Positions 43,658-51,953 of a stretch of 64,000 bases of DNA are shown here, one piece after another. A model generated the notes under the pieces. The model was not told where the DNA came from. It was given only the letters and a program-made list of their open reading frames with translations, and searched no databases. Numbering within the stretch: the first letter of the stretch is position 1; every line of letters starts with the position of its first letter. The translations under genes and the position numbers were made by a program. The DNA lies in NCBI RefSeq assembly GCF_014648895.1, contig NZ_BMRZ01000017.1:1-64000 (forward strand). The letters run 5' to 3'. This DNA comes from Streptomyces tanashiensis. GTDB lineage: Bacteria; Actinomycetota; Actinomycetes; Streptomycetales; Streptomycetaceae.

Positions 43658-43729
43658 TCAGGCGCGGACGGCACAGACCGCGCTGGCCTGTCGACAGAGG
43701 TCGACGTGCCTGCGGGAGATGAGGCGCAT
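43658..43729 (-). CDS. cysteine leader peptide of the sulfate-ester operon
   Basis: A 23-residue frame opens MRLIS and continues RRHVDLCRQASAVC, then AVRA and TGA. The block RRHVDLxRxASAxC is the hallmark of the tiny leader peptides that precede sulfur-assimilation genes in actinobacteria. Two cysteine codons (TGT, TGC) would stall ribosomes when cysteine is scarce. It follows a promoter by 18 bases. The ribosome site is weak (CGGAC). It is too short to be a stand-alone enzyme. Confidence 0.85.
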   Translation of the reverse strand: MRLISRRHVDLCRQASAVCAVRA

Positions 43730-43747
43730 GTCCGGATTCACGGGAGC

Positions 43748-43791
43748 AATATGACAGCGGCTTCGCGGAGCGGTCAACCGGCGTTGACCGC
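43748..43791 (-). promoter_or_regulatory. leader promoter with palindromic operator
   Basis: Minus-strand -35 TTGACC (43772-43777) and -10 CATATT (43748-43753) are 18 bases apart. The palindrome GCGGTCAAC-CGGC-GTTGACCGC at 43770-43791 covers the -35. It lies 15 bases past the stop of the ROK regulator gene, so ROK binding is plausible. Confidence 0.7.
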
Positions 43792-43805
43792 ATTCTGAGA
43801 CGACA

Positions 43806-45038
43806 TCAGCTTCCGCTGTGGGCGGGGAGCAGCTCGCCGGCCGTCTCGAAGGGCCTTCTGAACAGGGGATTCAGGAGCACCGTGCCCGCCGCCACGGGCA
43901 GTGTGGCCGGTCCGGCATGTGGACTGACGATGCGTTCGGGGTCGTCGCAGACGTGCGAGAGGTCGATCGCGGCCCCGCGGATCTCCTCCAGATAGTCCGG
44001 TTCGAGGACGCTGGACTGCTCGGTGACGACGACCAGATCGGGGTTGAGGACGTCGAGGAGGAGCGCGACGGCGCGGCCGACCGCGCGGGCGCGTTCGCGC
44101 AGCAGCCGGTCGGCGCGCCGGTCACCGGCCGCCGCCGCGTCCACCACGAGGGAGGTGTCGGGCTCGGGCACGATGCCCCGGCGGACGGCCGTCGCGCCGA
44201 GGGCGGTGTTCGACGCCGTGGCCTCCAGGCAGCCCGAACGCCCGCACGGGCAGGGCGCCGTGGAGTCCGGTACGGGCAGGTGGGCCACGTCTCCGGCGGC
44301 CGCGCCGGGCCCCTGGTGGACGACGCCGGCGAGGCCGACGGCCGCGTCGACGACGTTGCCGACGAAGAGGTGGACCAGGCTGCGGCGGGCGGCGGGCCGC
44401 CCGAAGAGGATCTCCGACTGGGCGATGGAGCGGGCGTGGTTGTCCAGGCGCACGGTCCGTCCGCCGAGGCCGCGGGCGAGTTCGGCGGCGAGCGGCCGGC
44501 GGCGCCAGCCGAGGGCGTCGTGCCGGACCACCACGCCCTCGGCCGGGTCCACCCAGCCGCCGACCGCGGCGCCGACCCCGAGCAGGGGGCGCCCCCGCGC
44601 GTGGGTGTCGAGGAAGTCTCGGAGTTCACGGGCGATCGCGCCGGGCAGGGCGTCCGGCGCGATGCCGTCGTGGGGGTGGGCGCGGCGCGCCAGGACCTGG
44701 CCCCGGAGGTCGACGAGGGCGAAGGTCGAGCCGGGAACGCCCAGATGGACGCCGCCCGCGACGGGCCCGCCGGCGGCTCCGACGTGCAGGTCGACGGGGA
44801 TCTGGGGCCGTCCCACTCCCCCACCCCCGGCGAGTTCGGGCAGATCGCGCAGGAGGCCGAGCCGGGTGAGGTCGGTGGCCTGTCGCGAGACGGCGGCGGG
44901 GCTGAGGCCGGAGAGCCGTGCGACGTCGCCGCGGGAGACCGGCCCGTGGTCCAGGACGGTCCTGAGCACGGTGGCGGCGTTGGCCTCGCGGCGGCCGTCG
45001 CCCGCCCTGCGGGAACCGTGCGGGATGGTCGTCGTCAT
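43806..45038 (-). CDS. ROK-family transcriptional repressor
   Basis: The 410-residue protein has an N-terminal winged helix (GPVSRGDVARLSGLSPAAVS) and a C-terminal ROK kinase-like domain with the zinc motif CPCGRSGCLEATAS. ROK repressors usually respond to sugars or amino sugars. The ATG at 45036-45038 follows AGAGGGG; a GTG six codons upstream is less likely. Between the importer operon and the divergent dioxygenase it probably controls both. A sugar-type sensor beside sulfatase genes hints at sugar sulfates as substrate. Confidence 0.88.
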   Translation of the reverse strand: MTTTIPHGSRRAGDGRREANAATVLRTVLDHGPVSRGDVARLSGLSPAAVSRQATDLTRLGLLRDLPELAGGGGVGRPQIPVDLHVGAAGGPVAGGVHLGVPGSTFALVDLRGQVLARRAHPHDGIAPDALPGAIARELRDFLDTHARGRPLLGVGAAVGGWVDPAEGVVVRHDALGWRRRPLAAELARGLGGRTVRLDNHARSIAQSEILFGRPAARRSLVHLFVGNVVDAAVGLAGVVHQGPGAAAGDVAHLPVPDSTAPCPCGRSGCLEATASNTALGATAVRRGIVPEPDTSLVVDAAAAGDRRADRLLRERARAVGRAVALLLDVLNPDLVVVTEQSSVLEPDYLEEIRGAAIDLSHVCDDPERIVSPHAGPATLPVAAGTVLLNPLFRRPFETAGELLPAHSGS

Positions 45039-45565
45039 GGTCGCCCCTCTGGTCACTGTTGCGGTGGTGTGAAATCCCGGCGCCGCCGCCGGCGGGTCCG
45101 TCGAGCACCCCTTCGCTGTCGCCCGTGCCGTCCGGGCCGGGGGGAATCTCCGCTGGTCGACGGCGGTTCGGCGGGGTGCGCGGACGTGGGCCGGCGGCGC
45201 CGGGCAGGCGCCGATTCAACCACCACGAGCGGTGGTTCGGCGTGCGGACGGCCGCTTGACGTGCGGCGGCGGCCGCTGCGAGTCTCCGGGACATGTTCGC
45301 GACCTCCTCCTGTTCCGCCGTCTGCGGCGCCTGATCCTCGCGACCCTCGCGGGTGGCCGGTCCGCCGGTGCCACCGCCCCCTCGTACACCCCCTCCCGCA
45401 CGGACGCGTCGTTGCCGCGTACGCCTCTCCGGTGCGGCCCCTCCTCGTCCGACGTCCGGCTTCCGGGTTACGGCTCGTGCCGCCCTGCGGACACCCGTCA
45501 CCTCATTGCTTCCGCTCCGAAATTAATTGCTCCGGGATCTCCCCGGACCTCCGAAAGGACCCGCC
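45039..45565. other. divergent intergenic region of ROK and dioxygenase genes
   Basis: Over 500 bases without a convincing gene. An inverted repeat AACCACC/GGTGGTT with a six-base spacer lies at 45218-45237 and could be an operator. A 13-codon frame at 45294 ending CSAVCGA resembles the end of a cysteine leader but lacks the RRHVDL block and a ribosome site. The last 60 bases are AT-richer and likely hold the dioxygenase promoter. Confidence 0.45.
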
Positions 45566-46519
45566 ATGTCGACCGCGACCACCCCCGTCACCGTCCAGAA
45601 GGTCGGCGGCCGCCTCGGCGCCGTCATCTCCGGCGTCCGCCTCGGCGGCGACCTCCCCGCCGAGACCGTCGCCGAGATCCGGGCCGCGCTCCTGGCGCAC
45701 AAGGTCGTCTTCTTCCGGGGCCAGGACCACCTGGACGAGGAGGCGCACGAGGCCTTCGGCCGGCTCCTCGGGACGCCCGTCGCCCATCCCACCGTGCCGT
45801 CGGCCGACGGCCGCTACTCGTTCCCGATCGACTCCGACTACGGCGGCCGGGCCAACCAGTGGCACAGCGACGTGACCTTCGTGCCGGCCTACCCCGCCTT
45901 CTCGATCCTGCGCGCGGTCGTCATCCCTCCGTACGGCGGCAACACCCTGTGGGCCAACACGGCGACGGCGTACGAGAAGCTGCCCGAGCCGCTGCGCGCC
46001 CTGGCCGACGGGCTGCGCGCGGTGCACTCCAACGACTACGACTACGCGGCCCTGCGCCCCGGCGCCCTGCCGGAGCAGCTCGTGCGCTTCCGCGAGGTCT
46101 TCGCCTCGACGAAGTTCCTCACCGAGCACCCGGTCGTGCGGGTCCACCCGGAGACCGGCGAGCGGACCCTCCTCCTGGGCAACTTCGTCCAGCGGATCAG
46201 CGGCCTGACGGGCACCGACTCCCGCGCCCTGCTCGACCTCTTCCAGGGACACATCGAGCGCCCGGAGAACACCGTGCGCTGGCAGTGGCAGGTCGGCGAC
46301 GTCGCCATCTGGGACAACCGCGCCACCCAGCACTACGGCGTCGACGACTCCGACGACCACGAGCGCAAGCTGCGCCGGGTGACCATCGACGGCGACGTGC
46401 CGATCGGCGTGGACGGCCGTTCCTCGGTGCTGCTCGCGCCGGAGTCGGTGCCGGACCCGGCGTTCGGCATCGCGTCCGGCGACTCGAAGGCGTCGCCGTC
46501 GGAGCCCGCGGCGGTGTGA
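45566..46519 (+). CDS. Fe(II)/2-oxoglutarate dioxygenase, AtsK (alkylsulfatase)/TauD family
   Basis: The 317-residue enzyme has the iron facial triad H100-x-D102 in NQWHSDVTF and H256 in NRATQHYGV. The 2-oxoglutarate arginine falls in RRVTIDGDVPI (R270/R271). The segments PPYGGNTLWANTATAY, TEHPVVRVHPETGERTLL and GDVAIWDNRATQH match the alkyl-sulfate dioxygenase AtsK more closely than taurine TauD. It would oxidise an alkyl sulfate to aldehyde and sulfate. ATG with GAAAGGACC. Neighbour of a sulfatase operon, supporting a sulfur-scavenging role. Confidence 0.9.
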   Translation: MSTATTPVTVQKVGGRLGAVISGVRLGGDLPAETVAEIRAALLAHKVVFFRGQDHLDEEAHEAFGRLLGTPVAHPTVPSADGRYSFPIDSDYGGRANQWHSDVTFVPAYPAFSILRAVVIPPYGGNTLWANTATAYEKLPEPLRALADGLRAVHSNDYDYAALRPGALPEQLVRFREVFASTKFLTEHPVVRVHPETGERTLLLGNFVQRISGLTGTDSRALLDLFQGHIERPENTVRWQWQVGDVAIWDNRATQHYGVDDSDDHERKLRRVTIDGDVPIGVDGRSSVLLAPESVPDPAFGIASGDSKASPSEPAAV

Positions 46520-46575
46520 CCCGGGGCCGCCCCGGGTGCTCGCGGCGCGCCCGGGGCGGTGGGCGGGGAGGGACG

Positions 46576-46947
46576 TCAGGAGGACGGCGGCAGGGCGTAG
46601 TTCGTGAAGCCGTTCCAGTCGAGGGCCACGCAGGGTTCGTCGCCGAGGACCCAGGCGTCGTGGCCGGGCTTGACCTCCATGTAGTCGCCGGCGCCGAACT
46701 CGGCCGTCTCACCGTCGTCCATGACGACGTGCATCCGGCCGCTGACCACGTACCCGACGTGCGAGGCCTGACAGCTGGGGGTGCCGGCGATGGGCCCGAC
46801 GTGCTCGGACCACTTCCAGCCCGGTTCGAAGACGGCGCGGCCCACCGAGCCGCCGTCGCCGATGAGCAGGTCGAGCCTGCCCTTTTCATCCTTGAAGGGA
46901 CGAGTTTCGTCCGCTGAGTCGAAGCTCTTCCGTACGATGCCGGCCAT
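46576..46947 (-). CDS. cupin-domain protein
   Basis: A 123-residue single-domain cupin with GWKWSEHVGPIAG and GYVVSGRMHVVMDDGE, which give the two cupin motifs; the histidine ligands are partly present. Function unknown; small cupins of this type are common near stress genes. ATG with GGGAGAG. It converges on the dioxygenase gene, 56 bases away. Confidence 0.87.
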   Translation of the reverse strand: MAGIVRKSFDSADETRPFKDEKGRLDLLIGDGGSVGRAVFEPGWKWSEHVGPIAGTPSCQASHVGYVVSGRMHVVMDDGETAEFGAGDYMEVKPGHDAWVLGDEPCVALDWNGFTNYALPPSS

Positions 46948-47252
46948 CGCGCTCTCCCGGCGGTGGGAAACGACCGATCCCCGAGTCCTCTTCCAGGCTA
47001 CGCCGGGGTGGCCCGGGGCACCCGAGCGCGGCGCCGCGCATACCGATACGAAGAGTGGTCCAGCCTTGCATTGAATTTTTGTTGAACGGAAATGTCCTTT
47101 TGGTGGATCCCTGCACATCGGCCGCTTTATTTCTGTGCGCATCCCTTACCGGACAGACCTACACATAAAGGCCAGATAAGCGCACAATGAAGCAGCGGCA
47201 TGATTGCCGCAGTGAGGCCAGACACGCAGGACGCCAGAAGGAGGCGAGTCAC
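46948..47252. other. AT-rich divergent promoter region
   Basis: About 300 bases between the cupin and SPW starts. Bases 47060-47175 (around TTGAATTTTTGTTGAACGG) are strikingly AT-richer than the surroundings and probably hold promoters for both genes. No coding sequence is visible. Confidence 0.5.
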
Positions 47253-47690
47253 ATGGCCGACGTCTCTCACCGTCACGGTGATATCGCGGGACACCCCGAC
47301 GCGTCGGAAATGCGGGACCGATATGCCCGTATGCTCCAGACCAGAGGTGTCGCGGCTGTCGAGGAACTCGTGATCCTCGCAGGCGTGTGGACCGCGATCT
47401 CCGCGTGGACGGTCCACTTCGCCGCCGCCCGACCGGAACTCGCCATCACCAACCTGATCGTCGGCATCTCCCTTGCCGTGCTCGGCCTGTGCATGTCGAT
47501 GGTCCCCGAGCGGTCGCAGGACCTGAACTTCATCGTCCTGCTCCTGGGCGCGTGGCTCATCGTCGCGCCGTGGGTCGTCACGCGGAACCCCGACACGGGC
47601 ATGATCCTCAGCAACGTGATCACCGGTGCGTGCGTCTGCCTGTTCTCCCTCACGGCCGGCGGACTGCTGATGACCAAGCGAAGGACGTGA
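47253..47690 (+). CDS. SPW repeat membrane protein
   Basis: A 145-residue protein with four hydrophobic helices in two SPW-like repeats (LAGVWTAISAWTVHF and LLGAWLIVAPWVV). SPW proteins are small membrane proteins of unknown function. The ATG follows AAGGAGG. Its histidine-rich N-terminus (DVSHRHGDIAGH) is cytoplasmic. A strong terminator follows. Confidence 0.85.
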   Translation: MADVSHRHGDIAGHPDASEMRDRYARMLQTRGVAAVEELVILAGVWTAISAWTVHFAAARPELAITNLIVGISLAVLGLCMSMVPERSQDLNFIVLLLGAWLIVAPWVVTRNPDTGMILSNVITGACVCLFSLTAGGLLMTKRRT

Positions 47691-47729
47691 CCTTCCGATC
47701 CCCCCGAACCACCGTTGATCCTCTCCCGG

Positions 47730-47766
47730 AACGGCGGCACCTCCACTCACCGGAGGTGCCGCCGTT
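47730..47766. terminator. terminator hairpin after the SPW gene
   Basis: Perfect 15-base arms AACGGCGGCACCTCC and GGAGGTGCCGCCGTT around a seven-base loop ACTCACC. Confidence 0.85.
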
Positions 47767-47900
47767 CACGCGTCCCGCATGTGAACGGCAACCTCCCGGT
47801 AACGAATTGACCCATGTGGTTTCAGCCACCTAAGTTCTGCGTAAAGCTTGCTCCACAGGGACAGGCTCCCGCTCGCATACCCAGTCCTTGGGGGGACAAA

Positions 47901-48254
47901 GTGAACTGGTACCTCGACGTTCTCAAGAAGTACGCGGTGTTCAACGGCCGGGCGCGCCGCAAGGAATTCTGGATGTTCTTCCTGTTCAACTTCATCTTCC
48001 TGACCGTCCTGAGCATCGTCGACCAGGCAGTCGGCACCCAGCTGCTCAGCACGATCTACGCGCTCGGCGTCTTCCTGCCGTACCTGGGCGTCGCGATCCG
48101 CCGTCTGCACGACACCGGCCGTTCCGGCTGGTGGATCCTCATCGGCCTGGTCCCGCTCGTCGGCTTCATCATCCTGATCGTCTTCTTCGCCTCGGAGGGC
48201 GAGCAGCAGCAGAACGCGCACGGCCCGAACCCGAAGCTGGCCCCGGCCTACTGA
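47901..48254 (+). CDS. DUF805 family membrane protein
   Basis: The 117-residue protein starts NWYLDVLKKYAVFNGRARRKEFW, read in parts, the classic DUF805 opening, and has AIRRLHDTGRSGWW later. About three helices. Function unknown; these are common inner-membrane proteins. GTG start with GGGGGGA upstream. Confidence 0.9.
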   Translation: MNWYLDVLKKYAVFNGRARRKEFWMFFLFNFIFLTVLSIVDQAVGTQLLSTIYALGVFLPYLGVAIRRLHDTGRSGWWILIGLVPLVGFIILIVFFASEGEQQQNAHGPNPKLAPAY

Positions 48255-48290
48255 CGGTCCCCCGCCTGCTGAAGCACCCACTCGCACACG

Positions 48291-48319
48291 CGGCCCCCGG
48301 AGCACTGCTCCGGGGGCCG
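48291..48319. terminator. terminator hairpin after the DUF805 gene
   Basis: Perfect 14-base arms CGGCCCCCGGAGCA and TGCTCCGGGGGCCG with a single-base loop centre. Confidence 0.85.
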
Positions 48320-48447
48320 CTCCCGTTCCTGCCCAGTGCCGGTTCGGCGCGTTTCCCCGCGCCGCCTTGTGCAGGTTGGCGCACGACCGGCCCCGACACC
48401 CCCGCCTAGCCTCGCCGCAACAGCACGAACGAGGGGCGGTACCACCG

Positions 48448-49737
48448 GTGAACTGGCACATCCACGACTACCGCGAGAGCGATCTCGCCGCCGTCGTCCA
48501 TCTGATCGACACCACCGCCGAGCTCGGGCAGGAGTCCGTCTTCTCCCTGGCCGAGTGCATCGGCGCCCTCACCACCCGTCAGCCGGCCGTGGTCGCCGTC
48601 CACCAGGGCGTCCCCATCGGCGCGGCGCTCGCCTGCGTCTCCGGCGAGCGCGCCTGGGTCATGCGCATCGCGATCTCCTCGGCGTGGCGGGGCCGCGGCC
48701 TCGCCAGCGCGCTGCTCGTGGAGCTGGAGCGGCGGCTCGTCGCCGCCCGCGTCGGACGCATCGCGTACGTCCTGCCGGAGGAGGAGCTCGTCGGCGAGGG
48801 CCTGCTGAACGCCGGGTACACGCGCCAGCCGGCCGTCGCGTACTTCGAGAAGGTCGAGCCGCTGCACGGCCCCGCCGCCGGACTCCTCGACGACCTGGGC
48901 GGCCGGCTGCTCCCGGGCGACCTGTGGGCCAAGGTCGCCGGCATGGAGCGGGAGAAGGACCTGATCGAGCGCCGGGTGGTCCTGCCCCTGGCCGAGCCCG
49001 AGCGGGCCACCCGGCACGGGGTCCGGCCACCGCGCGCGGTCTGCCTGTTCGGCCCGCCCGGCACCGGCAAGACCACGTTCGCGCGCGGCATCGCCTCCCG
49101 GCTCGGCTGGCCCTTCGTGGAGATCCTGCCCTCCCGCCTCGCCGACGAGGGGAACCTCGCCGCCGCCCTGCGGTCCGCGTTCGCGCGGATCGCCGAGCTG
49201 GAGCGGGTCCTCGTCTTCATCGACGAGGTCGAGGAGATCGCCCCGGTCCGCTCGGAGCCCGCCCAGCCGGGCGGCATGCACGGGGTGACCAACGAACTCC
49301 TGAAGCTGATACCGGGCTTCCGGGAGCGGGACGAGCGGCTGCTCGTCTGCGCGACCAACTCGATCCGCTCCCTCGACCCGGCGTTCCTGCGCCCCGGCCG
49401 CTTCGACTACCTCATCCCGATCGGTACGCCGGACAAGGCGGCGCGGGCGGCGATCTGGTCCCGCTACACCGACGGGCGGCCGGACGTCGACATCGACGAA
49501 CTGGTGCTCGCGAGCGAGCTGTTCACACCCGCCGACATCGAGCACGCGGCCCGGATCGCCGCCCAGGCCTCCTTCGAGCGGGACCTGCTCGCGGTCGGCG
49601 GACGCGGCGGGGACGACCCGGCGCCCGGCGCGAGCACGGCGGACTACCTGGAGGCCATCGCCGAGTGCCGTCCGACGGTCACGCCGGAGATGATCGAGCA
49701 GTTCGCCTCGGACATCACGACACACGCCCGCACCTGA
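48448..49737 (+). CDS. GNAT acetyltransferase-AAA+ ATPase fusion protein
   Basis: The 429-residue protein joins an N-terminal GNAT domain (about residues 1-155; AISSAWRGRGLASALLVEL is the acetyl-CoA loop) to a C-terminal AAA+ ATPase. The ATPase has Walker A GPPGTGKT at 202-209, Walker B VLVFIDEVEEIAP, sensor 1 CATNSIRSLD and the arginine-finger region RPGRFDYLIP. The AAA+ part resembles proteasome/FtsH-type unfoldases. GTG start. The last 23 bases overlap the convergent kinase gene. The fusion suggests acetylation coupled to remodelling of a target protein. Confidence 0.88.
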   Translation: MNWHIHDYRESDLAAVVHLIDTTAELGQESVFSLAECIGALTTRQPAVVAVHQGVPIGAALACVSGERAWVMRIAISSAWRGRGLASALLVELERRLVAARVGRIAYVLPEEELVGEGLLNAGYTRQPAVAYFEKVEPLHGPAAGLLDDLGGRLLPGDLWAKVAGMEREKDLIERRVVLPLAEPERATRHGVRPPRAVCLFGPPGTGKTTFARGIASRLGWPFVEILPSRLADEGNLAAALRSAFARIAELERVLVFIDEVEEIAPVRSEPAQPGGMHGVTNELLKLIPGFRERDERLLVCATNSIRSLDPAFLRPGRFDYLIPIGTPDKAARAAIWSRYTDGRPDVDIDELVLASELFTPADIEHAARIAAQASFERDLLAVGGRGGDDPAPGASTADYLEAIAECRPTVTPEMIEQFASDITTHART

Positions 49738-50644
49738 CGGTGAACCGCCCCTCGGCCGCGTCCAGTTCGGACCGGTCGGGCGGCTGGGCACCGGCCCGGG
49801 AGACGGTGACGGCCGCCGCCGTGGCCGCCCTCCTCAGCAGCCGTGCCAGGTATTCGGCGCCGATCCCGGGGAGGGTCTCCCGCCCCCGCCCGGCGAGGAG
49901 GTCGAGGACGGCGGACATGAAGGAGTCGCCCGCGCCGACCGTGTCGACGACCGTGACCGCCGGCGCCTCCGCGAAGGCCGTCACCCGCCCGGTGAAGGCG
50001 AGCGAGCCGGCCGCGCCCCGGGTGACCAGGACGACGGCCGGACCGAGGGCCAGCCAGCGCGCCGCGACCGCCTGCGGCTCCTCTCCGGGGTACAGCCAGG
50101 CCAGGTCCTCGTCGCTCGCCTTCACAAGGTCGCTCAGGGCGACGCAGCGCTCGACGCGGGCGACGGCCTCGCCGTGCTCCCCCATCAGTCCTGGCCGCAC
50201 GTTCGGGTCGTAGCTGACCGTGGCCCGGTCCCGGAGCCGCTCCACCTCGGCCAGGACGGTGGCCGCGCCGGGCGCGGTGACGGCGGCGATCGAGCCGATG
50301 TGCACATGGCCGGGCCGGTCGGGCCGGGGCTCCCCGGCCTCCAGGGTCCAGGCGATGTCGAAGGTGTACGCGGCCCGGCCCTGCGCGTCGAGCCCGACGA
50401 CCGCCGACGGGGTGCGGTCGGGGACGCCGCCGACCTCGACCCGTACGCCCGCGCCCTTCAGGTGGTCCGCGATCAGCCGCCCGGTGGGGTCGTCGGCGAG
50501 CTGGGTGAGCAGCGTGACGTCCCGGCCGAGGCGGGCGAGGCCGTACGCGACGTTGGCGGGGCTGCCGCCCGGGTGGACCCGCTCGGTGCCGTCGGCACCG
50601 CGCACGATGTCGGCGACGCACTCGCCGATCACCAGGATGGACAT
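49715..50644 (-). CDS. PfkB-family carbohydrate kinase (fructokinase-like)
   Basis: A 309-residue kinase with GECVADIVRG and HPGGSPANVAYGLARLG at the substrate site and the catalytic TVGAGDSFMSAVL near residue 245. It phosphorylates a sugar or nucleoside; fructose is most likely. The end overlaps the convergent AAA+ gene by 23 bases. The ATG has AAGGAGC upstream. Confidence 0.9.
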   Translation of the reverse strand: MSILVIGECVADIVRGADGTERVHPGGSPANVAYGLARLGRDVTLLTQLADDPTGRLIADHLKGAGVRVEVGGVPDRTPSAVVGLDAQGRAAYTFDIAWTLEAGEPRPDRPGHVHIGSIAAVTAPGAATVLAEVERLRDRATVSYDPNVRPGLMGEHGEAVARVERCVALSDLVKASDEDLAWLYPGEEPQAVAARWLALGPAVVLVTRGAAGSLAFTGRVTAFAEAPAVTVVDTVGAGDSFMSAVLDLLAGRGRETLPGIGAEYLARLLRRAATAAAVTVSRAGAQPPDRSELDAAEGRFTVRCGRVS

Positions 50645-50799
50645 GGGTCAGAGCTCCTTGGCGTAGGTGTCCCGGCGGACGATCCGCAGATCGTACGTGG
50701 CGGCGTGCCGTACGAGGGCGGAACCGTCCGGGCCGTCGGCGACGGTAGGTTCCCGGGGGACGGAGTGCTGGACACGCGGCGGCGGGGAAGAGGTGTGCG

Positions 50800-51378
50800 G
50801 TGGAGACGGTCGAGGGGCTCGCGGTCATGGCGTTCAGCGGCGGGGAGGAGCTGGAGGCCTGGCTGGAACAGCACCACGGGGACACCCCGGGCATCTGGCT
50901 GCTCCTTGGCCGCAAGGGCTCGGACCTCGCCTCCCCCAGCGCGGAGGAGATCCTCGACGGCACCCTCGCGTACGGCTGGATCACCGGCAAGCGCATGGCC
51001 CGCGACGAGCGGAGCTACCTCCAGAAGATCACCCCGCGCCGGCCCCGCAGCCTCTGGTCCCAGGTCAACGTGCGCCAGGTCGAGGCGCTGACCGCGGCGG
51101 GACGGATGCGGGAGCCGGGCCTCGCCGAGGTGCGGGCGGCCCGGGCGGACGGACGGTGGGAGGCCGCGTACCCCTCGCAGAAGGACGCGACCGTGCCGGA
51201 CGACCTGGCGGCGGCCCTGGCGGCGGAGCCCGCGGCGGCGCGGGCCTTCGAGGCCCTCGGCAGGACCGACCGCTACCTGGTGATCCTCAGCCTCTGGCAG
51301 GCGCGCACCGCGAAGACGCGCGCGGCCCGCCTGGAGCGGGCGGTCGCGACCCTGGCGGCGGGAGACCGGCCGGCCTGA
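50800..51378 (+). CDS. YdeI/OmpD-associated family protein
   Basis: The 192-residue protein has AYGWITGKRMARDERSY and RRPRSLWSQVNVRQVEALTAA, read in parts, the family signature (usually YGWIDG and SLWS). Members are linked to bacteriocin or polymyxin protection in some bacteria, but function in actinobacteria is unknown. GTG start. Confidence 0.85.
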   Translation: METVEGLAVMAFSGGEELEAWLEQHHGDTPGIWLLLGRKGSDLASPSAEEILDGTLAYGWITGKRMARDERSYLQKITPRRPRSLWSQVNVRQVEALTAAGRMREPGLAEVRAARADGRWEAAYPSQKDATVPDDLAAALAAEPAAARAFEALGRTDRYLVILSLWQARTAKTRAARLERAVATLAAGDRPA

Positions 51379-51437
51379 CACGGGCCCTCATCGACTCCGG
51401 CGGCGGGAGGGACGGCCGGGCCTGACACGGGCCGCCG

Positions 51438-51953
51438 TCACCGACGCCGGCGGTACAGCACCTGGTGGGCGTCCCACTCCACGAAGGACTCGGCGTGCTC
51501 CAGGCCGACGGTCTCCAGGAGCCGACGGGACCGGTGGTTCGCCTCCTGGGTGACCGCGACCACGCTCGGCGCGCTCTCCAGTGCCCGCGCCACGGCCGCA
51601 CCCACCGCCTCGCGCGCGTATCCCCGGCCCCAGTGCTCGGGCAGGAACTGGTACGAGACCTCCGTCTCCCCGTTCCGCCCGGCGTCCTCCACCGTGACCA
51701 GCCCGAGCAGCACGCCGTCCTCCGCGCGGACCACCGCGTGGATACCGGCGGCCCCGACGATCCGCCGCTGCCGGATCCGGACGACCGACTCGATCACGGG
51801 ACCGCCGAGGTGGCGCCGTACCTCCGGGTCGGTCCACAGCCGCGTCACCGCCGGCACGTCACCGCTCCGGACGGGCCTCAGGACGAGCCGCTCGGTGACG
51901 AGCGGGCCGGCGGGGAGTACCGGGGTCGGGGCGGCGTGCGGGGAGACGGTCAC
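51438..51953 (-). CDS. GNAT acetyltransferase, RimJ/RimL type
   Basis: A 171-residue enzyme with TERLVLRPVRSGDVPAVTRL at the N-terminus, EHWGRGYAREAVGAA for acetyl-CoA binding, and NHRSRRLLETVGLEHAESF. Acetylates an N-terminal amine or small molecule. GTG start with a GGGGGT ribosome site. Confidence 0.88.
   Translation of the reverse strand: MTVSPHAAPTPVLPAGPLVTERLVLRPVRSGDVPAVTRLWTDPEVRRHLGGPVIESVVRIRQRRIVGAAGIHAVVRAEDGVLLGLVTVEDAGRNGETEVSYQFLPEHWGRGYAREAVGAAVARALESAPSVVAVTQEANHRSRRLLETVGLEHAESFVEWDAHQVLYRRRR

Noticed and set aside
45294..45335. Second cysteine leader peptide (ends CSAVCGA) before the dioxygenase
   Set aside because: Lacks RRHVDL, has no ribosome site and the nearest promoter is unclear; mentioned only as a possibility.
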